A DNA stretch of 64,000 nt from NCBI RefSeq assembly GCF_004015795.1, contig NZ_ML137221.1, positions 62,001 to 126,000 on the forward strand, given 5' to 3'. The position numbers were made by a program, and so were the translations under genes. Below, in pieces: positions 42,134-49,418 of this stretch; position 1 is the stretch's first letter, and every line of letters starts with the position of its first letter. The stretch is from Falsirhodobacter deserti (lineage in GTDB: Bacteria > Pseudomonadota > Alphaproteobacteria > Rhodobacterales > Rhodobacteraceae). The notes under the pieces were generated by a model. The model was not told the DNA's origin and ran no database searches. It worked only from the letters and a program-made list of their open reading frames with translations.

Positions 42134-42144
42134 TTGTCCGACAA
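42134..42144. promoter_or_regulatory. Candidate GntR operator in the dehydrogenase/denD divergent promoter
   Basis: TTGTCCGACAA is a perfect palindrome around its central base. It sits in the 97-bp spacer between the FAD-linked dehydrogenase (start 42104) and denD (start 42202). A one-mismatch copy lies upstream of xylX at 39844. Binding by the local FCD regulator is inferred from position and from the half-site style of GntR operators. Confidence 0.55.
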
Positions 42145-42201
42145 TCATACTAACCTGTCCGCGCCGGAATGCGACCGGAGATTTGAGGGAGGAGGATCTT
42201 C

Positions 42202-43185
42202 ATGCACATCCTGATCATAGGTGCCGCCGGAATGCTTGGCCGCAAGCTGACGCAGCGCCTCGCGCGCGACGGCACGCTGGGAAGTTCGCCAGTCGCTACG
42301 CTGACGCTGGTGGATGTGGTCGCGCCCGAGGTGCCGGAAGGTTTCACCGGCACGGCCGACTGCATCGCGGCAGATCTGTCGACCCCCGGCACGGCGGCAC
42401 GGCTGGTGTCGGGGCGGCCCGACGTGATCTTCCATTTCGCCGCCATTGTTTCCGGCGAGGCGGAGGCGGACTTTGAAAAAGGCTACCGCATCAACCTCGA
42501 CGGTACCCGCGATTTGTTCGAGGCGGTCCGGCTGGCACACGATACGGACGGGTATTTTCCGCGCGTCGTCTTCGCCTCCTCCATCGCGGTGGTGGGGGCG
42601 CCTCTGCCCTTCCCGATCCCCGACGATTTCCACACCACGCCCCTGACCAGCTACGGCACGCAAAAGGCGATCTGCGAGCTGCTTCTGTCCGACTATACCC
42701 GCAGGGGCTTCTTTGACGGCATCGGCATCCGGCTGCCCACCATCTGCATCCGTCCTGGCAAGCCGAACAAGGCGGCGTCCGGTTTCTTTTCCAACATCCT
42801 GCGCGAACCGCTTGCGGGGCAAGAGGCCGTGCTGCCGGTTCCGGACACGATCCGGCACTGGCACACCTCGCCCCGGTCGGCCGTGGGGTTCATGATCCAC
42901 GCCGCCACGATGGACCTGTCCCGCGTGGGCCCACGGCGGAACCTGTCGATGCCCGGCCTCAGTGCCACCGTGGCCGACCAGATCGAGGCACTGCGCCGCG
43001 TCGCAGGCGACAAGGCCGTGGCGCTGATCCGGCGAGAGCCTGACCCCGCCATCATCCGCATGTGCGAAGGCTGGGCACCGGGATTCGAGGCGAGGCGCGC
43101 GCGCGAACTCGGCTTCACCGCCGAGAACAGCTTCGACGACATCATCCGCGTCCATATCGAGGACGAGTTGGGCGGCACCCCATGA
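42202..43185 (+). CDS. denD: D-erythronate dehydrogenase-like extended SDR
   Basis: The 327-residue protein has GAAGMLGRKLTQRLARDG at the N-terminus, VIFHFAAIVSGEAEADFEKG, the catalytic YGTQKAICELLLSDY (YxxxK) and GIRLPTICIRPGKPNKAASG, all as in the DenD group of NAD-dependent epimerase-like dehydrogenases. DenD oxidises D-erythronate to the 2-keto acid in four-carbon acid catabolism. Here no otnK/otnC/otnI genes follow, so the substrate may instead be a five- or six-carbon acid. GAGGGAGGAGG gives a strong ribosome site. The stop overlaps the next ATG (ATGA). Confidence 0.78.
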   Translation: MHILIIGAAGMLGRKLTQRLARDGTLGSSPVATLTLVDVVAPEVPEGFTGTADCIAADLSTPGTAARLVSGRPDVIFHFAAIVSGEAEADFEKGYRINLDGTRDLFEAVRLAHDTDGYFPRVVFASSIAVVGAPLPFPIPDDFHTTPLTSYGTQKAICELLLSDYTRRGFFDGIGIRLPTICIRPGKPNKAASGFFSNILREPLAGQEAVLPVPDTIRHWHTSPRSAVGFMIHAATMDLSRVGPRRNLSMPGLSATVADQIEALRRVAGDKAVALIRREPDPAIIRMCEGWAPGFEARRARELGFTAENSFDDIIRVHIEDELGGTP

Positions 43186-44069
43186 ACATCGCGTTTCTTG
43201 GAACCGGCCTGATGGGCGCCCCCATGGCCCGGCGCCTGCTGGCGGCGGGGCATCGGGTGACGGTCTGGAATCGCGCCGCTGAAAAGGCGGAGGCTCTGGC
43301 CGCGGTTGGGGCTGTTGTTGCGCCCGATCCCGCGCAGGCGGCGCGGGGCGCATCGATTGTGTTCACCATGCTGTCGGATGGCGCCGCCGTGGCCGATGTT
43401 CTGTTCATCCGCGGCGTGGCCGAGGCGATGGCACCGGGCGCGGTGGTGATCGACACGTCCTCCATCGCGCCGCACATGGCCCGCGATCATGCGCAGCGAC
43501 TGGAAGGTCTGGGCATTGGTCATGTCGATTGCCCCGTTTCCGGCGGCGTGGTGGGCGCGCAAAACGGCACGCTCGCCCTGATGGCGGGCGGACGTGCCGA
43601 CGTGGTCGAAAAGGTTGCCGATATTCTGGCCCCACTTGGCCGCCTGACCCATGTCGGCCCGTCCGGCGCAGGACAGGTCTGCAAGCTGGCCAACCAGCAG
43701 ATCGTTGCCATCACCATCGGTGCCGTCGCCGAGGCGATGATGCTGGTATCCGCCGGCGGGGCCGACCGCGCGAAGTTCCGCGAGGCGATCCGGGGGGGCT
43801 TCGCAGAAAGCCGCATCCTCGATCTGCATGGCGGGCGCATGATCGACCGCGATTTTGCGCCCGGCGGCCCTGCGCGCCTGCAACTGAAGGACTTGGAGGC
43901 GGTGGCCGATCTGGCCCGGACGGCAGGGCTTTCACTGCCATCGACTGAGAACATACACGCGGCGTTCCGAGACTTCGTGGCCACGGGCCATGGCGAAACC
44001 GATCACAGCGGGTTGCTGATGCATCTTGAAGCGATGAATCCTGCCCCTGACAGCAAGGAAACCAGATGA
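43182..44069 (+). CDS. 3-hydroxyisobutyrate dehydrogenase-family NAD(P) oxidoreductase
   Basis: The 295-residue beta-hydroxyacid dehydrogenase has the N-terminal FLGTGLMGAPMARRLLAAGH, the substrate-site DCPVSGGVVGAQNGTLALM and the catalytic lysine in GQVCKLANQQIVA (about residue 170). Family members act on 3-hydroxyisobutyrate, tartronate semialdehyde or L-threonate. Placed between denD and xylD, it most likely handles a sugar acid or reduces a C3 semialdehyde. Both ends overlap neighbours by four bases, so it is tightly coupled. Confidence 0.88.
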   Translation: MNIAFLGTGLMGAPMARRLLAAGHRVTVWNRAAEKAEALAAVGAVVAPDPAQAARGASIVFTMLSDGAAVADVLFIRGVAEAMAPGAVVIDTSSIAPHMARDHAQRLEGLGIGHVDCPVSGGVVGAQNGTLALMAGGRADVVEKVADILAPLGRLTHVGPSGAGQVCKLANQQIVAITIGAVAEAMMLVSAGGADRAKFREAIRGGFAESRILDLHGGRMIDRDFAPGGPARLQLKDLEAVADLARTAGLSLPSTENIHAAFRDFVATGHGETDHSGLLMHLEAMNPAPDSKETR

Positions 44070-45844
44070 CACAAGACGCCCCCCGCCGACTGCGCTCGCA
44101 GGACTGGTTCGACAACCCTGACCACGCCGACATGACCGCCCTGTACCTAGAGCGGTTCATGAACTATGGCACCACGCCCGAGGAACTTCGGTCCGGCAAG
44201 CCGATCATCGGGATCGCTCAATCCGGCAGCGACCTGAACCCTTGCAACCGCCACCACCTGGACCTTGCCAAGCGCGTGCGCGACGGGATCCGCGATGCGG
44301 GCGGTATCCCGATCGAGTTTCCGTCGCATCCGCTGTTCGAGAACTGCAAGCGCCCCACCGCCGCACTGGACCGCAACCTCGCCTATCTGGGGCTGGTGGA
44401 GCTTCTTTACGGCTATCCCTTCGACGGGGTCGTGCTGACGACGGGCTGCGACAAGACCACGCCTTCGGCCATCATGGCGGCGGCGACGGTGGACATCCCC
44501 GCGATTGTACTGTCGGGCGGGCCGATGCTGGACGGCTGGCACGAAGGCAAGCTCGCGGGGTCCGGCACGGTCATCTGGCAGTCGCGCCGCCGCCATGCCG
44601 CCGGAGAGATCACGCGGGACGAGTTCCTGCAAACCGCGCTCGATTCCGCGCCCTCCATCGGGCATTGCAACACGATGGGCACGGCCTCCACCATGAACGC
44701 GATCGCTGAAGCGCTTGGCATGTCGCTGACCGGCTGCGCGGCCATCCCCGCCGCCTATCGCGAACGGGGGCAGATCGCCTATCGCACAGGGCGCCGCGCG
44801 GTGGAGCTGGTGCATGAGGATATCCGCCCGTCGCACATCCTGACGCGGGCGGCGTTCCTGAACGCGATTCGCGTCAACTCCGCCATCGGGGGATCGACCA
44901 ACGCGCAACCGCATCTGATGGCCATGGCCAAGCATGCGGGGGCCGAACTGTTCCCCGAGGATTGGCAGGCCCACGGCTATGACATCCCGCTTCTGGCCAA
45001 TGTTCAACCCGCAGGCGCCTATCTTGGCGAACGCTTCCACCGCGCCGGCGGCGTGCCCGCGATCATGTGGGAACTGCTGCAGGCGGGGCGGCTTGATGGC
45101 GGTTGCCCCACTGTGACGGGCCGAACGATCGCCGAAAACCTGCAGGGCCGCGAAAGCACGGACCGAGAGGTGATCAAGGCCTTCGACGCTCCCATGATGG
45201 AGCGTGCAGGCTTTCTTGTGCTGCGCGGCAACCTGTTCGACTTCGCGATCATGAAGACCAGCGTGATCTCGGACGAGTTCCGGGCCCGCTACCTGTCCGA
45301 GCCGGGGCGCGAGGGCGTTTTCGAGGGAACGGCCTTCGTCTTCGACGGCTCGGCCGATTATCATGATCGCATCAACGACCCGTCGCTGGATATCGACGAA
45401 CGGTCCATCCTCGTGATCCGCGGCGCGGGCCCGCTTGGCTGGCCCGGATCAGCCGAGGTGGTGAACATGCAGCCGCCGGACCGGCTTCTGAAGCGCGGCA
45501 TCCGCAGCCTGCCAACCATTGGCGATGGCCGCCAGTCCGGCACGGCCGACAGCCCTTCCATCCTGAACGCCTCGCCCGAAAGTGCGGCGGGCGGCGGGCT
45601 TGCCTGGCTGCGCACGGGCGACATTGTCCGGATCGACCTGAACAAGGGCCAGTGCAACATGCTGGTGGAGGCGGCAGAGATCGAGCGGCGCAAGGCCGAT
45701 GGCCTTCCGGCAGTGCCCGCTTCCGCCACGCCATGGCAGAAGATCTATCGCGCCACGGCCACGCAGCTTGTCGATGGCGGGACGATCGAAGGGGCCGAAG
45801 AGTTCCGGCGCATCAGCACGAACATGCCGCGCCACAACCACTGA
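44066..45844 (+). CDS. xylD: IlvD/Edd-family sugar-acid dehydratase (XylD-like)
   Basis: The 592-residue protein matches the pentonate-dehydratase branch of the IlvD/Edd family from start (RSQDWFDNPDHADMTALYLE) to end (MPRHNH). The iron-sulfur cysteines are present in GSDLNPCNRHH, TTGCDKTTP and GHCNTMGTAST. From memory it is close to Caulobacter XylD, which dehydrates D-xylonate to 2-keto-3-deoxyxylonate; L-arabonate is the main alternative. The product would be the substrate of the XylX-like enzyme at 38626-39792, encoded on the other arm of the locus. A GC hairpin follows the stop. Confidence 0.88.
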   Translation: MTQDAPRRLRSQDWFDNPDHADMTALYLERFMNYGTTPEELRSGKPIIGIAQSGSDLNPCNRHHLDLAKRVRDGIRDAGGIPIEFPSHPLFENCKRPTAALDRNLAYLGLVELLYGYPFDGVVLTTGCDKTTPSAIMAAATVDIPAIVLSGGPMLDGWHEGKLAGSGTVIWQSRRRHAAGEITRDEFLQTALDSAPSIGHCNTMGTASTMNAIAEALGMSLTGCAAIPAAYRERGQIAYRTGRRAVELVHEDIRPSHILTRAAFLNAIRVNSAIGGSTNAQPHLMAMAKHAGAELFPEDWQAHGYDIPLLANVQPAGAYLGERFHRAGGVPAIMWELLQAGRLDGGCPTVTGRTIAENLQGRESTDREVIKAFDAPMMERAGFLVLRGNLFDFAIMKTSVISDEFRARYLSEPGREGVFEGTAFVFDGSADYHDRINDPSLDIDERSILVIRGAGPLGWPGSAEVVNMQPPDRLLKRGIRSLPTIGDGRQSGTADSPSILNASPESAAGGGLAWLRTGDIVRIDLNKGQCNMLVEAAEIERRKADGLPAVPASATPWQKIYRATATQLVDGGTIEGAEEFRRISTNMPRHNH

Positions 45845-45849
45845 CGATG

Positions 45850-45873
45850 GGCGCGCGGCCGTTACAGCGCGCC
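45850..45873 (+). terminator. GC-rich hairpin after xylD
   Basis: GGCGCGC (45850-45856) pairs with GCGCGCC (45867-45873) around a 10-nt loop, six bases after the stop codon. There is no U tract, so it is a likely but not certain transcript end. Confidence 0.5.
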
Positions 45874-45989
45874 AAGCACCGTGCGGCACTCCGGCACGGG
45901 GGATGATCAGATTGCCGCCGGCCTGATGTGCTGTGATGCTGCGCATCATCAGGCCGGTACTGCGCTGCTGAACCTCCACCGGAAAAACG

Positions 45990-46350
45990 GCCACATGGGG
46001 CAATAGATCGACCGGACCTCCTGTTAACGCTCATGGCTATCAGCATATCCGCAGAAAGCGCGCGAAGACAGTCGCCGCGGAGGACAGCGCTTTCACCTGC
46101 GCCGGCATGACGTTCCGCACCACGGTCCTCTGGGGTGAAAGTGGAAGCCCTGAGACACAATGCGGGTCTGCAGGCGCAGATGGTTCAGGTCGCTCGACAG
46201 GGCGTTCATGATGTTCTTGCCGTCGATTGCGATCCAACCGAAGGTGGGCTCCTCCGGACGGTTGGAGCAGCACAGCATCGCCGATTTGCCGGATCAGGCG
46301 GGGCCAACCACGAAGACCAGCTCCCCCTCGCAACCGTCAGGTTGATGTTG
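45990..46350 (-). pseudogene. Decayed polar amino-acid ABC transporter ATPase (GlnQ/HisP-like), N-terminal part
   Basis: On the minus strand the frame reads FGETLSNINLTVAR. After a frame change it continues ELVFVVGPA, a stop, and SGKSAMLCCSNRPEEPTFGW. This is a Walker A whose GPSGSGKST glycine codon has become TGA. IAIDGKNIMNALSSDLNHLR follows, then a frameshifted VFQGFHLFP-type segment. Everything after the Q-loop is lost. It lies directly against the binding-protein relic with no permease between. Confidence 0.75.
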
Positions 46351-46374
46351 CTCAGCGTTTCGCCGAACCCGGTG

Positions 46375-46890
46375 TGTCATATCCGGCCACGGGCGTGACG
46401 AAAGGTGTATCTTCGGCAGGCGTGACCCCAAGCCACTTCTGCGACAGGCCGGCGAGGGAGCCGTCTATCTACAAACATCCAAGCACCGCATCCACCTTTT
46501 TGCGGTTGGCTGCATCGTCCTTGCGGAAGGGCACCGCCCAAACCAGACCTGTGCCGATTTACGCCCCCATCTGCAGCCGCTGGTGCTTCTGCACCGCCCG
46601 GGCCGCAACGGTGGAGCTTGTAAGCGAGGCATCCGCCGGCTGGTCAGGACCGCTCCAGCGCGTCCGCTGCAGCGCCATCGGATGTGACGGTCAGGCCATC
46701 TTCCGCAGCATTGTTCTGAATGTATTCGTGAGAGGCGGAACCCTTGTTAACCGCGATGCGGAATCAGGTCCGAGAACTGTTTGTCGATCTGGATCGTCGT
46801 GCGCAACTGTTCTGCGATCCGCTTTGCCAGATGGGCATTGAACCCTTCCACACCACCTGAAAGGTTGAATTCGGGCGTGGAAGGGCCGGA
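46375..46890 (-). pseudogene. Decayed family 3 amino-acid ABC binding protein
   Basis: Minus-strand pieces in order are: GGVEGFNAHLAKRIAEQLRT and TIQIDKQFSDLIPHR; then, in shifted frames, EYIQNNAAEDGLTVTSDGAA, LVWAVPFRKDDAANRKKVDA and VLGCL. After a stop come DGSLAGLSQKWLGVTPAEDT and PFVTPVAGYDTPG. This follows a SBP_bac_3 protein (F....A.RIAE.L; KDD..L..KVDAVL..L..DG.LA.LS.KW.G). Several frameshifts and stops make it non-functional. Confidence 0.75.
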
Positions 46891-46983
46891 TTGGCCGCCC
46901 TCCCACTCAGCCCAGCGGGCGCGGATCGCATCCGTTTCTAGCGCACCCCCGCTGGCCTGTGCGGAACACCCTGCCCTGAATGG

Positions 46984-47514
46984 TCAGACCGGCGTGAAGA
47001 CGCGGATCACGACCGCCGCCCGGTCAGGTCGTAACGAGCCGATGGTGCCGATGAAGACGCGATCATTCAACCAGGAATGCCGGCCTTCGGGTGCCGTGAT
47101 CACAAGATGGGAAAAGCGGGTTCTGTCGGGCACGGATGCCATCCGGTTTCGCACCGTCAGATAAATCCCATCATCGGTCTGCATTTCATAGAACGCATCC
47201 AGAAGGCGCACCCCGTCAGGGCGAACCAGTTGCCGGTCCACGCCGCCTGCCAATACGGTGCCGCGCAATTTCGGTCCTTCAAACGTGCCGCCGGTAATGG
47301 GCACCATCCGGCGTTCGCCCACCGGACCCGCCCCAAGGTCTACGCCTTCCGCGATATCCACCACCGCCTCATAAACGAATTCCAGTTCGGGAGTGACAAA
47401 CGGTACCTTTTCGGAGGTGGCGGTCTGCTGCGCCGCGGCAGGCAGTGCGGTCACGATAGGCGCTGCCGCTGCAAAGGCCAGCAAGCTGCGGCGTTGCATG
47501 ACGTTCTTCATCAA
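46984..47514 (-). CDS. DUF3237-family protein with twin-arginine-like signal
   Basis: The 176-residue protein begins MMKNVMQRRSLLAFAAAAPI, a twin-arginine-like export signal with cleavage near PAAAQQ (about residue 29). The mature part fits DUF3237, a small beta-barrel family: PELEFVYEAVVDIAEGVDLG, RMVPITGGTFEGPKLRGTVL, GGVDRQLVRPDGVRLLDAFY. The molecular function of DUF3237 is not established. It overlaps the end of the tannase-family esterase gene by four bases and follows AAGGAGC, so the two are co-translated and probably act together in the periplasm. Confidence 0.88.
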   Translation of the reverse strand: MMKNVMQRRSLLAFAAAAPIVTALPAAAQQTATSEKVPFVTPELEFVYEAVVDIAEGVDLGAGPVGERRMVPITGGTFEGPKLRGTVLAGGVDRQLVRPDGVRLLDAFYEMQTDDGIYLTVRNRMASVPDRTRFSHLVITAPEGRHSWLNDRVFIGTIGSLRPDRAAVVIRVFTPV

Positions 47515-49115
47515 AGTGCTCCTTCAGTCTGGCAGGAAAAGCTGGTGGCAAGTGCGGGATCGCCGGCGACATAGATGGCCGTCGTCGGATATGGGCAAAG
47601 GAGGCGGGACACTCCCGCGCCTTCCTCGGGCCGCGTGCGTGCTTCGACGGCCCCGGGGGCCACCCCATGCTCCACCCAGTTGACCAGCGCCGAAAGCAGA
47701 TCGAAGTCGGACGCTGCATTCGGATCATGGCCGTGCGGCATGCCGGGCACCAGGTACAGCCGGGAATAGCTGTCCGCCCGCGGCGCATCGCGGTACCAGC
47801 TGACCGTATCCTGCGCCGAAAAGACCGGATCGCTTATCCCATGATAGACGATCATCTTTCCGCCCGCCTCGCGGAAGCCGGCAAAGCTCAGGTCAGGCGG
47901 GATCATCGCGTCAAGGGACGATTCCGGAAAGTCTTCGGTTGTCGCGGCAAGAAGGGCCGGATCGCGATCGAAGTCATACCCCAGAAGATGATCAAGCATG
48001 TCCTGCGCCGTGGTGCCAAGCGTTACCGGAGGCGTGCTGAAAACCTGTGCCAGCGTGGGCGACCCCATCGCCACGATCCGGGGCATCCGGTCCATCGCCC
48101 CCTCAGGCCCTTCAAGCTTCCATTGCCGCCAGTTGGCGCTGTTCATGCCACTGTCCCAGTACCATCCGGAATAAAGGGGCGCGCCGCCGGTGGTGTGGGG
48201 GCCTGCCATCATCCGCTTCAGCGCATCCACCTTCGCCGGCGGCAGGCACCCATCCCCTTCGCAAGCCAGACGGTCGGGATCGAAGACAGCCTGACACGTC
48301 TGAAAGGCAAAGATCATGCCATCTTCCAATCGATCCAGACGGTCGCATTGATCAAGCACCCCGGACGAAAGAACATCCAGTTCCTGTTGCGAAAAGGCGG
48401 TGCGGATATCGCCGGTCAACCCGTGGAAGATCTGTGCATCCCATGCGTGCTGGATCGCCGCCTTGGGCAGGTTGAACCCGGGATAGCCCACAAGAAAACC
48501 GTCAAACGCCTCGGGGAGGCGAGAGGCGGCCACCATGGCATGCCGCCCCCCGTTGGATCGGCCGATACCATAGGAATACCGGATAGGCGCCCCGTATGCC
48601 GCCTCGACGATCCGTCTTGCCACAGGGTCCAGCTTGGCTACTGCGGCATGACCGTAATCCGCCCGCGCCGTCGCATCGAAGCCGAACTGGGACGGACCCT
48701 GCAGCCCCTGATCGGGATGGGCGTCCATATCGTGGCCGGCATCGCTCGAAACAACGGCGAACCCCCGTGCCAATGCGGTTTGATCGGGATGTGCCACGTT
48801 GAATCCACCGCGTGCAGGAACAACGTTCCCATCCGCGCCGCCGTTGAACTGGTGCACGAAATTGCCGTTCCACGCATCGGGAAGGGCAATCTCGAACCGG
48901 ATCGCATAGGAATTGCCGTCCTGCCCTTGATGCTCGGCCATGCGTCCGGTGACCAGACAGGCCTTGGCTTCATCGGATCGTGTCACGGGGTCAAGCCGCA
49001 CACCTGCCGGTTCTTCCAACGAGATGTCAGGGCAAGCTTCCTGCGCCGGCGCGGTCGCCGCAAAGCCCGCAGCTGCGACGGCAGTGGCGAGCAAGAGCGT
49101 CTTGTTTGATATCAT
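47511..49115 (-). CDS. Tannase/feruloyl esterase-family alpha/beta hydrolase
   Basis: The 534-residue protein has a Sec signal (MISNKTLLLATAVAAAGFAA, cleavage near APAQE). The likely catalytic triad is S187 (GIGRSNGGRH), D429 (HGISDPVFS) and H461 (GMPHGHDP), with a calcium-type loop at about 256-268 (DQCDRLDRLEDGM). The order and length fit fungal and bacterial tannase/feruloyl esterases. Unlike classical members, the cysteine before the serine is R186 and the cysteine after the histidine is G462, so the disulfide of the CS-D-HC motif is absent. It likely hydrolyses aromatic esters in the periplasm. Substrate unknown. Confidence 0.88.
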   Translation of the reverse strand: MISNKTLLLATAVAAAGFAATAPAQEACPDISLEEPAGVRLDPVTRSDEAKACLVTGRMAEHQGQDGNSYAIRFEIALPDAWNGNFVHQFNGGADGNVVPARGGFNVAHPDQTALARGFAVVSSDAGHDMDAHPDQGLQGPSQFGFDATARADYGHAAVAKLDPVARRIVEAAYGAPIRYSYGIGRSNGGRHAMVAASRLPEAFDGFLVGYPGFNLPKAAIQHAWDAQIFHGLTGDIRTAFSQQELDVLSSGVLDQCDRLDRLEDGMIFAFQTCQAVFDPDRLACEGDGCLPPAKVDALKRMMAGPHTTGGAPLYSGWYWDSGMNSANWRQWKLEGPEGAMDRMPRIVAMGSPTLAQVFSTPPVTLGTTAQDMLDHLLGYDFDRDPALLAATTEDFPESSLDAMIPPDLSFAGFREAGGKMIVYHGISDPVFSAQDTVSWYRDAPRADSYSRLYLVPGMPHGHDPNAASDFDLLSALVNWVEHGVAPGAVEARTRPEEGAGVSRLLCPYPTTAIYVAGDPALATSFSCQTEGAL

Positions 49116-49418
49116 GCCTGTTTTCCCCCACTGGTTGTGGTGAAACAGTTAAAGGTTCGGCCGTCGCCAGACGTTGATGCGCAGTTCATTGGTCCTCCCA
49201 GATCCAGATGCCCCCGAAACCCGAAACGCCCTCCCGCCTTTCGGATAAGGAAGTGTTCGTTGCATCCTGCGGCCTGTCAACAAAAATGCTATAGTGCATA
49301 GCGGCTAGCCGTTGAGCGGGCCGATCGCCAGCCGTTTCGAACAGGGCATCATCGTGAAGACGCCGGAACCTTTTCAAGTCGGGCGATGTTGCTGACAGAC
49401 TCAGCGAGGAGGCTCCGC
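49116..49418. other. Divergent intergenic region upstream of glgE
   Basis: No gene is seen in these 303 bases. A TATAGT at 49290-49295 inside the dyad ATGC-N6-GCAT is a candidate -10 element for the glgE operon. GAGGAGG at 49406-49412 is the glgE ribosome site. An ATG at 49386 is in frame with glgE but lacks a comparable site. Confidence 0.45.

Noticed and set aside
45813-46160. Minus-strand open frame of 115 codons as an intact gene
   Set aside because: It crosses the xylD end and the ATPase relic in a shifted frame; only fragments match a known family in other frames.
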